Positions 1-7,497 of a DNA stretch of 64,000 bases are shown here, piece by piece. Numbering within the stretch: the stretch's first letter is position 1; every line of letters begins with the position of its first letter. Source of the stretch: Methanothermobacter sp. (GTDB taxonomy: Archaea > Methanobacteriota > Methanobacteria > Methanobacteriales > Methanothermobacteraceae); assembly GCF_030055435.1 (NCBI RefSeq), contig NZ_JASFYG010000001.1:206154-270153 (forward strand), read 5' to 3'. The notes under the pieces are model-generated. The model did not search any database, was not told the origin of the DNA, and saw only the letters and a program-made list of their open reading frames with translations. The translations under genes were made by a program, and so were the position numbers.

Positions 1-190
1 CAACCCTCCGGTTACCCAGTGTCCCGAACTCTGCCTCAACCTGGGTCTCTGTCCGGCTTATTGCTATGAGGAATGTGAATATGAGGACAGATGCGAACAT
101 GAAGAGGTTGAATGGTGTGAGGTAGAGCACTATGTCCCCGAAGGGTATCTGGCCCAGCAGCTCACCGCCAAGGGAGGCTATATCCATCAT
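1..190 (-). CDS. ehaH: Energy-converting hydrogenase A subunit EhaH (N-terminal fragment, cut by window edge)
   Basis: Only about the first 63 residues are inside the window. The peptide starts [11 protein letters not shown] and has a hydrophobic membrane segment near residues 28-48. It starts at an ATG-ATG pair overlapping the ehaG stop, with GGGGGTGAT just upstream. The name comes from gene order: it follows seven small membrane genes in eha order. EhaH is known as one of the conserved integral membrane subunits linking the [NiFe]-hydrogenase module to ion translocation. The fragment alone would not identify it. Confidence 0.75.
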   Translation of the reverse strand, partial: MMDIASLGGELLGQIPFGDIVLYLTPFNLFMFASVLIFTFLIAISRTETQVEAEFGTLGNRRV

Positions 191-849
191 TCATCACCCC
201 CTGCTTCCATCATCTCCTCCCTTGCAAGGACCCCGATGAGGCCCATCTTGCTCGCCACCTTGATCAGTATACCGCAACCTGAGAGGAATAGTGCGGGGAG
301 CCAGAGCTGTGGTGCTGTGAAGAATATTATGAAACCTGCAAGCCAGAGGCACCAGGTTATACCTGAGACACCCGCTATCCCATTCCACTCAGCCACCGGC
401 AGGCCACGGGCCTTCCTGGTTGCAGCGTAGAACAGGACACCTGCACCTGCAACCGCACCCCCAGTGAAACCTGTGAGGAACACGCCGTAGGCTATGAGTA
501 CAAGGGCCAGGAAGTTGGGGGCTGTCCTGAAGACCTCAAGTTCCATTGGCACGCGTTCAATCTCCTCCACCTCACCTCGAATCCTCATCTCCCTTGAGAT
601 GAGTATCTCTGATATGGCCATTATCTCTGCCAGTTCAACCACGAGCCCGGGGAGTATGAGGGCCTCTGCAAGGTCGGTTCCAACCGCTGCAACGATGACG
701 AGCATTGCTATTCCCACTATATCGGTGATTATGAGTGCGCTGAGGTCGTTCTTCTGGAATGATATCCCGAGGAGGGCTATGAACCCTGCTATGAGTCCCG
801 TGTAGACCGCCGGCACGAAGAGTGAAACTGTGAATTCCGGCACCATCAT
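187..849 (-). CDS. ehaG: Energy-converting hydrogenase A subunit EhaG
   Basis: This 220-residue polytopic membrane protein has about six hydrophobic segments and no soluble domain. It is a membrane-arm subunit of the Eha [NiFe] hydrogenase, which uses an ion gradient to drive H2-dependent reduction of low-potential ferredoxin and so replenishes methanogenesis intermediates. A charged loop rich in Glu and Arg lies near residues 84-104. The ATG-ATG start overlaps the ehaF stop and has GGAGG eight bases upstream, so the gene is translationally coupled. Assignment rests on size, hydropathy and position; small Eha membrane subunits diverge quickly. Confidence 0.85.
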   Translation of the reverse strand: MMVPEFTVSLFVPAVYTGLIAGFIALLGISFQKNDLSALIITDIVGIAMLVIVAAVGTDLAEALILPGLVVELAEIMAISEILISREMRIRGEVEEIERVPMELEVFRTAPNFLALVLIAYGVFLTGFTGGAVAGAGVLFYAATRKARGLPVAEWNGIAGVSGITWCLWLAGFIIFFTAPQLWLPALFLSGCGILIKVASKMGLIGVLAREEMMEAGGDE

Positions 850-1325
850 GGTTTACGCCTCCTCACAGTGAAGTTAAGGGCGACCCATGATGCTATGGTG
901 AATGCCATCATGAGTATGCTTGACTCAAGTACCGTATCAAGGCCCCTTGTGTAGTAGAGTATCTCATCTATGAGGCCCCCTGGGGATGAGTATATTGAGG
1001 TCCCGAAGTAGTGGGTCAGGCCCTTGATGGCTATCGCTATCGGTGACAGGTAAGCCGTGATCTTACCCAGGTTAACCTCAAACTGGGGGTACTGGGACTT
1101 CACGTTGCCGGGTTCCTTGAGTGGAACCCCGCCGCGGTCGTAGGGTGCCAGGGGGTCCTTGCTGTTAATCTGCTCCTGTGGAAGTGGTCTCGGGTAGAGC
1201 TGGTTCTCATTCAGTGTTAATGGCACCAAAAAACCCACAAGGAGCACGAGTCCAAGTGAGAATGCAAATAGGCGGGGTATCCTCTTGGGGTTTGCCAGTT
1301 CGTTGAGGATTCTTCCAAGGCTCAT
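846..1325 (-). CDS. ehaF: Energy-converting hydrogenase A subunit EhaF
   Basis: This is a 159-residue membrane protein beginning [21 protein letters not shown] hydrophobic segment follows near residue 24, then an extracytoplasmic-looking Pro-rich loop (residues 45-90), then one or two more membrane segments. The open frame extends another 80 codons upstream, but that stretch is basic, Cys/His-rich and antiparallel to ehaE coding sequence. The start at 1325 is better: it overlaps the ehaE stop as ATGA and has GGAAGG upstream. The gene sits between ehaE and ehaG with four-base overlaps on both sides, so stoichiometric translation is likely. Confidence 0.85.
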   Translation of the reverse strand: MSLGRILNELANPKRIPRLFAFSLGLVLLVGFLVPLTLNENQLYPRPLPQEQINSKDPLAPYDRGGVPLKEPGNVKSQYPQFEVNLGKITAYLSPIAIAIKGLTHYFGTSIYSSPGGLIDEILYYTRGLDTVLESSILMMAFTIASWVALNFTVRRRKP

Positions 1326-1582
1326 CCTTCCACCCCCATCTCCTCGAGCCTTATAACGGCCCTGAGGAGTATCAGTGTCATGATTGTTGTGGCCGCGATG
1401 AAGGTGAGGAGTGCCAGTGTGTGGTTGTAGGTGAGGAATATGAGTGAAACACCAACCGCCGGTATCTCGGTGTTCAGTATCCTGACTATTGGGTCCCTTA
1501 CACCGGGGCCTCCGACGGTTGCAATGGAGCCTATTATTACAAGTGCGGCCCCTGCATAGAACCATATCTGGGTTTCAAGCAA
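1322..1582 (-). CDS. ehaE: Energy-converting hydrogenase A subunit EhaE
   Basis: This small membrane protein (86 residues from TTG, 89 from GTG at 1591) has three hydrophobic segments. I prefer TTG at 1582 because AGGTG lies six bases upstream; for the GTG at 1591 the same AGGTG would overlap the start codon. A GG(V/P)GVRDP loop follows the first segment. It is a membrane subunit of Eha. Its upstream region is unusual: a 52-bp unit repeated almost three times separates it from ehaD, so the coupling typical of this operon is stretched here to more than 100 bases. Confidence 0.8.
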   Translation of the reverse strand: MLETQIWFYAGAALVIIGSIATVGGPGVRDPIVRILNTEIPAVGVSLIFLTYNHTLALLTFIAATTIMTLILLRAVIRLEEMGVEG

Positions 1583-1608
1583 GTTTCCCACCTCTCACAT
1601 CCAGTAAG

Positions 1609-1754
1609 TGAATATCAGACAAGATCCTCACCCCTCGCTACCCTCACATCGGAGTAAACATGAACATCAGACAAGATCCTCACCCCTCGCTACCCTCACA
1701 TCGGAGTAAACATGAACATCAGACAAGATCCTCACCCCTCGCTACCCTCACATC
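1609..1754. repeat. 52-bp tandem repeat, 2.8 copies, at the ehaD-ehaE junction
   Basis: Units begin at 1609, 1661 and 1713; the third is partial and ends near 1754. The last copy on the plus strand encodes the C-terminus of EhaD (RVARGEDLV and stop). The other copies are untranslated and repeat that C-terminal coding sequence, the stop and the spacer. The unit is not a multiple of three, so it could not have been added inside a reading frame. Copies differ by only one or two bases, which points to recent expansion. Confidence 0.95.
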
Positions 1755-1991
1755 ATTGATTCTCATAACAGCCATAAGCAGTATCACAGTTGATATGGGG
1801 TCGAACAGGGCCGCTGCCGTGGCCACATCAAGGTATCTGGCCGCCGCGAGGACCATCACAAAGCCCCCCTGAAGCAGAGAGAACATTATTACCTTATCAA
1901 GGGGCCTTGGAAGGAGTATGATACCTGCGGCACCTGTGAATATCACGAAAATTCCTGTATTTGTAAGGTTAATGAGGTCAAGCGGATTCAT
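1719..1991 (-). CDS. ehaD: Energy-converting hydrogenase A subunit EhaD
   Basis: This is a 90-residue membrane protein starting MNPLDLINLTNTG with three hydrophobic helices, similar in size and layout to the NuoK/MrpC-type small antiporter subunits that Eha resembles. I place the start at ATG 1991, which has GGTGAT just upstream. The frame stays open to a GTG at 2015, but that stretch contains the ribosome site itself. The gene is flanked by tandem duplications at both ends: a 55-bp duplication repeats its ribosome site and start upstream, and a 52-bp repeat copies its 3' end downstream. Confidence 0.82.
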   Translation of the reverse strand: MNPLDLINLTNTGIFVIFTGAAGIILLPRPLDKVIMFSLLQGGFVMVLAAARYLDVATAAALFDPISTVILLMAVMRINDVRVARGEDLV

Positions 1992-2077
1992 AACCATCAC
2001 CAGCAAAATCTTCACCTAATCCCTTAATGAGGTCAAACGGATTAATAACCATCACCAGCCAGATCTTCATCTAATCC
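1969..2077. repeat. 55-bp tandem duplication at the ehaC-ehaD junction
   Basis: Two 55-bp copies run 1969-2023 and 2024-2077. Each carries the end of ehaC (GATTAG), the GGTGAT ribosome site and the first codons of ehaD. In the copy nearer ehaC the ehaD ATG has become ATT, so the real start is in the other copy. The upstream copy can still be read as a short peptide of about 28 residues from ATG 2073, ending inside ehaD. The copies differ at about eight positions, so this duplication is older than the 52-bp one. Confidence 0.93.
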
Positions 2078-2322
2078 TCGATTAATATTTCATCCCCTAC
2101 ACGGTCAAGGGTGTGTGCAATGGCATTGGATGTTATGGTTGATGCCACGAAGTAGACAGCTGCAAGGATAGCTCCGAATGCCGTTCCAATGTAGAGTGCA
2201 ATCATTGCAGATATCCCGAAACCCATTGCATTGAGGTAAAGCAACCTTTCTGCCCTGTCCTGTGCTAGAAGAGTCCTTAATGCCATAAGAACAACTATTA
2301 TCCCTGTTATCTGGAGTAGCAT
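2071..2322 (-). CDS. ehaC: Energy-converting hydrogenase A subunit EhaC
   Basis: This 83-residue membrane protein starts [19 protein letters not shown] and has two or three helices. The frame opens at a GTG three codons earlier (2331), but AAGGTG sits six bases before ATG 2322, which decides the start. The C-terminus IED ends at a TAG whose surroundings are duplicated downstream. It belongs to the run of short hydrophobic subunits at the 5' end of eha. No catalytic motif is expected. Confidence 0.82.
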   Translation of the reverse strand: MLLQITGIIVVLMALRTLLAQDRAERLLYLNAMGFGISAMIALYIGTAFGAILAAVYFVASTITSNAIAHTLDRVGDEILIED

Positions 2323-2334
2323 AATCAACACCTT

Positions 2335-2838
2335 CTATTTCAGGTCTGTGTACCTGTTCATCCTCCTGGCTATGGCGCCAAGGAGCCTTGATGATCCCCT
2401 GTGGTTTAACCCCTGTATTGTGGTTATCGCAATAACCATTCCAGCAACAAACATTTCAGGTTTCAATCCGGCAAGTGATGAGATTGCTATTATGACTGTG
2501 ATTGAAAGTGCGCCTGTAGTACCGGCATATCCCGGGTCTGCGCAGAGCCTGTTCCCTATGAACACCAGGAGCGCAGCTATAAGACCCCCCTCAGGTATGC
2601 CCATCAGGTAACAGCCAATCGCCCCAAGAAGTGTGCCTGCGGATGCGTCAGGAGAGCAGACTATGTTTCCCTGGAAGAAACCCCCTGCAAGGTCCCCTCC
2701 CCTTCTCATTATATCCCTTCCAATATAATCAGCCCCCCTGACACCTGGTTTCTCTGGGAGGCCCATCCATGTATCTATGATAACAAAGTTCAGCCAGGAT
2801 ACCGCTGCTGCAACTGCAACTCCAACAAGTTCATTCAT
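2335..2838 (-). CDS. ehaB: Energy-converting hydrogenase A subunit EhaB
   Basis: This is a 167-residue membrane protein. After an N-terminal helix comes a polar loop with [18 protein letters not shown] (about residues 33-50), then Gly/Ala-rich helices and a basic C-terminus. ATG 2838 overlaps the ehaA stop (TGATG), with GGAGG seven bases upstream; a GTG one codon earlier is possible. As the second gene of the operon it should be translated by coupling from ehaA. Assignment is by order and character. Confidence 0.82.
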   Translation of the reverse strand: MNELVGVAVAAAVSWLNFVIIDTWMGLPEKPGVRGADYIGRDIMRRGGDLAGGFFQGNIVCSPDASAGTLLGAIGCYLMGIPEGGLIAALLVFIGNRLCADPGYAGTTGALSITVIIAISSLAGLKPEMFVAGMVIAITTIQGLNHRGSSRLLGAIARRMNRYTDLK

Positions 2839-3134
2839 CACAAGTCCTCCGGTCTGGGGAATATGTCCTCAAGGAAGTAGGCCGTCATGAGAGCTGCCAG
2901 AACCCCTGAAACCACACCAAGATCGACCCCACCGTACATACCTGTGACACCAAGTTTTATGCATATCGCCACAAGCCCCATGGCAATTACGGGTGCCGGG
3001 AAGATGGCTGAAGGGGTCCAGGAATGTCTGGCCGGTCTTTCAGGTGCCAGAGGCAGCCCCAGTATCACTGAAATGATTATTGAGGAAATAATGCCTGTTA
3101 TGTAACCTGAAAGATATGTAACATGAATAATCAT
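2838..3134 (-). CDS. ehaA: Energy-converting hydrogenase A subunit EhaA, first gene of the eha operon
   Basis: From ATG 3134 this is a 98-residue protein with three or four membrane helices and a Pro/Arg-rich loop near residues 34-44. A longer frame starts at TTG 3158, but that codon lies inside the TATA box, so it cannot be on the transcript. The TATA box is centred about 27 bases upstream of ATG 3134 and no ribosome site precedes the ATG, so I infer a leaderless mRNA. The gene opens a chain of overlapping subunit genes running out of the window. Confidence 0.8.
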   Translation of the reverse strand: MIIHVTYLSGYITGIISSIIISVILGLPLAPERPARHSWTPSAIFPAPVIAMGLVAICIKLGVTGMYGGVDLGVVSGVLAALMTAYFLEDIFPRPEDL

Positions 3135-3155
3135 GATAAAAGAATAATAATCCAA

Positions 3156-3172
3156 CATATATAAATCTTTTT
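3156..3172 (-). promoter_or_regulatory. TATA box/BRE of the eha operon
   Basis: Read on the minus strand, an A-rich BRE-like stretch is followed by TTTATATATG. The spacing predicts transcription starting at or within a base or two of the ehaA ATG at 3134. It is the only strong TATA element between ehaA and the divergent gene at 3365. Confidence 0.7.
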
Positions 3173-3364
3173 AAAACCACTTTCTGGTATTGAAGAGGAA
3201 TTTTAATACGATTTTTGCTGTTTTTAGGAGAGAATGCCTCTGTACTCCTCAGATTATGTAATAAAAATTTGCTCAGATAATATCTACTTTAGTGACATAT
3301 TTCACAATAAACTGTAAGTTCATGTGAAACAATAGAAACCTCCAGAAAAAATGGGGTGATCTGT

Positions 3365-3886
3365 ATGGGTATCCATCTAAAAACCCTCCCTGTTCCTATA
3401 CTGCTCTTAATCCTTCTCACAAACCCCGTGAGTGGGGCTTCAGCAGTGCAGGAGGTCCGGGTAACCGTACCTGAGAGTGTGGAGATAATGGTCCTCTGGA
3501 AGGGAGAGGAGGTCGGGAACTCATTCACCCTCACCGCAACAGTGGAACCCGGAAAAGAATACACCTGGCCAGGAGGACCCCAGGGACTCCAGATAAAAGA
3601 CCTATCCAACGTACCCATAGACCTCTACATAAAAGCAGAAGGAGACCTCCAGGGACCAGAAACCATACCCATACAGAACCTCAAATACGCCAACTACGGC
3701 ATAAACCTCCCCAAAACACCACTCACAACAACCTACACACCCGTCAGAAGGAACTGGGTGGTTAAATCTGAAGATGAATCATTAATACCCGTGGACCTTC
3801 ACCTCACGGTGCCACCTGGAACAGCCGCTGGAGTCTACTCTGTGAGAATATATCACATAGCTGTTAAATCACCGGGTGAACCCTGA
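3365..3886 (+). CDS. Secreted protein of unknown function, paralogue of the 4100 gene
   Basis: This 173-residue protein has an N-terminal signal peptide (MGIHLKTLPVPILLLILLT, predicted cleavage near NPVSGASA). The rest is a beta-rich exported domain with alternating hydrophobic residues and no Cys. ATG 3365 is preferred to GTG 3356 because GGGGTGATC lies just upstream of it. Residues from VQEVRVTVPESVEI to TTTYTPVR are encoded by 301 bp identical to the gene at 4100, while the signal peptides and C-terminal thirds differ. The gene diverges from eha. I do not recognise the family; an Ig-like surface domain is plausible. Confidence 0.75.
   Translation: MGIHLKTLPVPILLLILLTNPVSGASAVQEVRVTVPESVEIMVLWKGEEVGNSFTLTATVEPGKEYTWPGGPQGLQIKDLSNVPIDLYIKAEGDLQGPETIPIQNLKYANYGINLPKTPLTTTYTPVRRNWVVKSEDESLIPVDLHLTVPPGTAAGVYSVRIYHIAVKSPGEP
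3449..3749 (+). repeat. 301-bp perfect repeat, copy 1 (other copy 4178-4478)
   Basis: Every base matches 4178-4478 at an offset of 729. Identity breaks sharply at both ends, inside the coding sequences and in the same reading frame. This pattern fits recent gene conversion between the two secreted paralogues. Confidence 0.97.
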
Positions 3887-3890
3887 AATA

Positions 3891-3903
3891 ACTCTTTTTT
3901 ATT
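3891..3903 (+). terminator. Oligo-T terminator after the 3365 gene
   Basis: Six consecutive T follow about a dozen bases after the stop codon, the usual form of an archaeal intrinsic terminator. No stable hairpin is seen. Confidence 0.4.
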
Positions 3904-4099
3904 AATGAACACCTGTTATAGTCTAGAAATCACTCAGATGAACTATTTTAGGTAGATCAATAAACAATTAGATGATGATGCCCTGGAGCAGATTTAACTC
4001 CATGATAAATACCGCAACCGCAGAAATAATAAATAATAAATTATAAGGGAAAACTTAATAAATAATTACAGATGTATATAGTGATGAGGGGATCTTCCG

Positions 4100-4609
4100 A
4101 TGTCAGATTACAGCTGGATGGGGGTTCTTTTTATACTGCTGCTTCTACCCATAGCCTTTTCCACAATGGGTGCAGTACAGGAGGTCCGGGTAACCGTACC
4201 TGAGAGTGTGGAGATAATGGTCCTCTGGAAGGGAGAGGAGGTCGGGAACTCATTCACCCTCACCGCAACAGTGGAACCCGGAAAAGAATACACCTGGCCA
4301 GGAGGACCCCAGGGACTCCAGATAAAAGACCTATCCAACGTACCCATAGACCTCTACATAAAAGCAGAAGGAGACCTCCAGGGACCAGAAACCATACCCA
4401 TACAGAACCTCAAATACGCCAACTACGGCATAAACCTCCCCAAAACACCACTCACAACAACCTACACACCCGTCAGAAAAAACTGGACCGCGAGAGATGA
4501 TAGAAAAGCTGTTGTTCCGGCTGACATCTACCTCACAATTCCACCCTTCACCGCGCCCGGGGAATACAGGGTCAGAGTATACCACCTGGCTATAAAGTCA
4601 CCCACATAA
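4100..4609 (+). CDS. Secreted protein of unknown function, paralogue of the 3365 gene
   Basis: This 169-residue protein has a signal peptide (MSDYSWMGVLFILLLLPIAF, cleavage near STMGA). The mature part shares an identical 100-residue core with the protein at 3365. The last 30 residues are similar but diverged (DIYLTIPPFTAPGEYRVRVY against DLHLTVPPGTAAGVYSVRIY), so the whole protein is homologous and only the core has been homogenised. GGGGAT precedes the ATG. The 213-bp gap before it is AT-rich with a TATA-like TTAATAAATAA around 4056-4066, so the gene probably has its own promoter. Confidence 0.75.
   Translation: MSDYSWMGVLFILLLLPIAFSTMGAVQEVRVTVPESVEIMVLWKGEEVGNSFTLTATVEPGKEYTWPGGPQGLQIKDLSNVPIDLYIKAEGDLQGPETIPIQNLKYANYGINLPKTPLTTTYTPVRKNWTARDDRKAVVPADIYLTIPPFTAPGEYRVRVYHLAIKSPT
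4178..4478 (+). repeat. 301-bp perfect repeat, copy 2 (other copy 3449-3749)
   Basis: This is identical to 3449-3749, with abrupt ends inside the open reading frame. See the entry at 3449. Confidence 0.97.
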
Positions 4610-4743
4610 CCTTCTATTTTAATCTGTACCACCATCTGAACTGAAATAGGTCCGCCTAAGCGCACATGTGAGAGACATGAAAATATTTATCAGTTCAGAA
4701 ATGCCAATAATAGGTCAATTTACCAGAGTCAGGAGAATCTCAG

Positions 4744-6552
4744 TTGAAAGTCAGGCGGGAATTTATATTATTAATTACAGGTATAATCTCAGCGGCCCTT
4801 ATAAACGCTCCATTATTTCATTTAAGGGTTCTTGGAATAGTATCCACAATAGTTGTGGCGGGTTACAGCCTCCTAACCATCACAGGTTTCGATAGCCCTC
4901 TTATAACACCTGTGGCAGGCATATTATTAATCACGCTCAACGCTTTTCTCCTTAACTATACGCCCCTCAGGAATTTAAGACCACTTTATGCGCTTCCAGC
5001 CATAATCATACCATTGATTGGCCTTATAATCCGCCTGAGAAATAAGGGCGCTCCTCTAGAGGATACCCAAACAATAACCGCAAGGGAACTTGCAAGAAGG
5101 TCTGGTAAAAAGCAGGTGAAAGGAGGGGAAGAACCTGAGATCATAAGACTCGGGCTATCCTCAAGGGATCTCCTGATTGCAGGTATAATATCGTCCTCGA
5201 CACCCATCATCATAAGCCTCACACACCTCAGGCCTGTAAGGTTCATCCTTGCAGTCATTCTCATAGTTAGCACTTCATATCTAGTGGCATCAGCCTTCCT
5301 AACGGGGCTGAGGGAGATGGGAAGAGTTAAGCAGACAGGCTCAATTGTCCTCTTCGTCTCCATCCTGACACCCATAGCATGCTTACTTATACCTAGGGGC
5401 TATGGTCACATATTCCTTGGTGTCACAGGTATACTGACAGCACTCACAGCCTACATCAGAAGGTCCATGAAGAGGATAAAAATCATAGAGTCCCTCCAGC
5501 ATACAGAGATGGACATCCTGGAGAAATACGGCCTCGTGGAGGAGGAAGTCACACTTGAAATACCTGAAATTTCAGATAATGACCTCAGAGTAGGTGACCC
5601 ATCCTTCATAAAGAAAAAGGCTCTTAAAATGAGAAAAATAAGGGAAATAAGCCCTCCAACAGGAAAAATTGAGGAGGAAGACGTTGAAGGGGAACTCAGA
5701 AATACCTCAGAGCATGGATTACCTCCGGGACATGAAAAAAAAGTATCCATTGGCGGTTTCAGTGACCTTGCAATTCTATCCATCCTGAGTATCCTGACCA
5801 TTATCCTTCTTCAGGGTGCCGTGGGGGAGGCGCTCTTCTACCTCCAGGTGCTCTTCATCCCTGGCTACATACTGATATCAGCCATCGCACCTGAGAAGAT
5901 CCAGCTCAGTATCCCTGAGAGGCTGTTTCTGGCATTCTCCACGAGCATCATAATCTCATCAGCCATCGCCATCCTCATGGGGGGAGAGGTTACATTCAAA
6001 CCATTACTTGCAAGGACAATAGCGGGCCTCAGTCTTGCACTGACACCTCCTGCATTTATAAGGAGGTGGAGGCGCGGTGAACTCGCCTACTCCGCCGATA
6101 TAAGAAGCATACCATCACCCCGTAACCTCTCAAGGGATGGTAAGATCTCACTCCTCCTCTCAATCATACTTGTAGCGCTCATTGCAGTAACAGTCTACAT
6201 AACCCTCAACCCGGCACCCTCTGAGAGGTTCACAGAGTTCTACATCCTGGGACCCGCTGGAAAGGCCTACGGGTACCCTGAGAACCTCACAGCAGGTGAG
6301 AATGCCAGTGTAATTGTGGGTGTGGTTAACCGTGAGTACCGCAACGAGACCTACCTCATGGTGGTGCGTCTTGGCGGAGATATTTTAAGGAATGAAACAA
6401 TAAGGTTGAGTGATAAGGAGAAATGGGAGAGGAAGATAAACTTCACAGTTACAGAGACCGGGGAAAACCAGAAACTCGAATTCCTTCTATACAGGTTACC
6501 TGATAAAAGGAAACCCTACCGGTCTCTTCACCTATTCATCAACGTCAGGTAG
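4744..6552 (+). CDS. DUF1616 family polytopic membrane protein
   Basis: This 602-residue protein has four or five helices in residues 1-100, a basic linker, more helices at about 140-225, a charged cytoplasmic stretch (about 240-345) and a second helix group at about 350-490. It ends in an extracytoplasmic beta domain (FTEFYILGPAGKAYGYPENL onward) typical of DUF1616. The segment LFIPGYILISAIAPEKIQLSIPERL, spanning about residues 373-397, also matches the family's helix and ER pattern. TTG 4744 is preceded by AGGAG. It lies four bases before the epimerase at 6556 and is probably co-transcribed with it and the flippase. DUF1616 proteins are often found in archaeal surface-glycan loci; the biochemical role is unknown. 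Confidence 0.75.
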   Translation: MKVRREFILLITGIISAALINAPLFHLRVLGIVSTIVVAGYSLLTITGFDSPLITPVAGILLITLNAFLLNYTPLRNLRPLYALPAIIIPLIGLIIRLRNKGAPLEDTQTITARELARRSGKKQVKGGEEPEIIRLGLSSRDLLIAGIISSSTPIIISLTHLRPVRFILAVILIVSTSYLVASAFLTGLREMGRVKQTGSIVLFVSILTPIACLLIPRGYGHIFLGVTGILTALTAYIRRSMKRIKIIESLQHTEMDILEKYGLVEEEVTLEIPEISDNDLRVGDPSFIKKKALKMRKIREISPPTGKIEEEDVEGELRNTSEHGLPPGHEKKVSIGGFSDLAILSILSILTIILLQGAVGEALFYLQVLFIPGYILISAIAPEKIQLSIPERLFLAFSTSIIISSAIAILMGGEVTFKPLLARTIAGLSLALTPPAFIRRWRRGELAYSADIRSIPSPRNLSRDGKISLLLSIILVALIAVTVYITLNPAPSERFTEFYILGPAGKAYGYPENLTAGENASVIVGVVNREYRNETYLMVVRLGGDILRNETIRLSDKEKWERKINFTVTETGENQKLEFLLYRLPDKRKPYRSLHLFINVR

Positions 6553-6555
6553 TGT

Positions 6556-7497
6556 ATGATCATGAAGGGCATGGATGTTGCTGTAACAGGAGGACTTGGA
6601 TTTATAGGTTCACACCTCACAGATGAACTACTCAAAATGGGAAACAGGGTCACTGTAATTGATGACCTCTCAAGCGGGAAGAGGGAGAACCTCAACGACC
6701 CGGAGCATGAAAATCTTGAGATAATAGAGGGGAGTATCAATGACGTGGACCTTGAGTCTGTATTCATGGATAAGGATTACGTGTTCCATCAGGCAGCCCT
6801 TGCAAGCGTCCCTGAAAGTGTGAGGGACCCCCTGAGGTGCCATAGGATTAACGCCACGGGAACCCTGAAGGTTCTCCTTGCTGCCTGCAGGGCCGGAGTC
6901 AGGAAGGTTGTGAATGCCTCAACCTCAGCTGTCTATGGTAACAACCCTGAAATGCCCCTCTCTGAGGACGCAAAGCCCATGCCCCTCTCCCCCTACGCAG
7001 TATCCAAGGTCACAGGGGAGTACTACTGCAGCGTATTTGAGGACTATGGCCTTGAAACCGTTTCCCTCAGGTACTTCAATGTTTATGGTCCCAGACAGAG
7101 ACCCGACTCCCAGTACGCCGCCGTCATCCCCAGGTTCATAGACGCCCTCCTCCAGGGCAGACAGCCGGAGATCTATGGCGACGGGGAGCAGAGCCGGGAC
7201 TTCATCTATGTGGGGGATGTTGTGAGGGCCAACATCTTCCTTGCAGAGTCACCTGAAACCGGCGTCTTCAATGTGGCTGGTGGAAGTGCGGTTACCGTTA
7301 ACAGGCTATTTAAGATAATATCCAAAATCCTTGATTCAGATTCAAAACCAGTGTACCTTGCTGAGAGGCCTGGGGATGTGAGACACTCCCTTGCAGACAC
7401 CTCAAGACTTGAGTCTGCAGGCTTCATGCCAGAGGTTGAACTTGAGGATGGACTCATCAGAACTGTTGAGTGGTTCAAGGATGAAAATGAAATATGA
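6556..7497 (+). CDS. NAD-dependent nucleotide-sugar 4-epimerase (GalE/WbpP type)
   Basis: This 313-residue extended SDR protein has the Rossmann motif TGGLGFIGSHL near residue 10, NAD-ribose-binding DDLSSGKRENL, the active-site pair SAVYGN and YAVSK (Tyr and Lys around residues 150-154), and RYFNVYGPRQ. These are characteristic of UDP-glucose or UDP-GlcNAc 4-epimerases. It acts in the cytoplasm making nucleotide sugars. It overlaps the following flippase by four bases. Exact substrate cannot be set from sequence: the two other epimerase-like genes here (11892, 13783) are in the same fold family but differ in the loops. Confidence 0.85.
   Translation: MIMKGMDVAVTGGLGFIGSHLTDELLKMGNRVTVIDDLSSGKRENLNDPEHENLEIIEGSINDVDLESVFMDKDYVFHQAALASVPESVRDPLRCHRINATGTLKVLLAACRAGVRKVVNASTSAVYGNNPEMPLSEDAKPMPLSPYAVSKVTGEYYCSVFEDYGLETVSLRYFNVYGPRQRPDSQYAAVIPRFIDALLQGRQPEIYGDGEQSRDFIYVGDVVRANIFLAESPETGVFNVAGGSAVTVNRLFKIISKILDSDSKPVYLAERPGDVRHSLADTSRLESAGFMPEVELEDGLIRTVEWFKDENEI

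Noticed and set aside
846-1565. Long 239-residue version of EhaF
   Set aside because: The first 80 residues are Cys/His/Arg-rich shadow of ehaE; a coupled start exists at 1325.
1609-1754. Tandem repeats as a possible CRISPR array
   Set aside because: Repeats are directly adjacent without unique spacers and contain coding sequence of ehaD.
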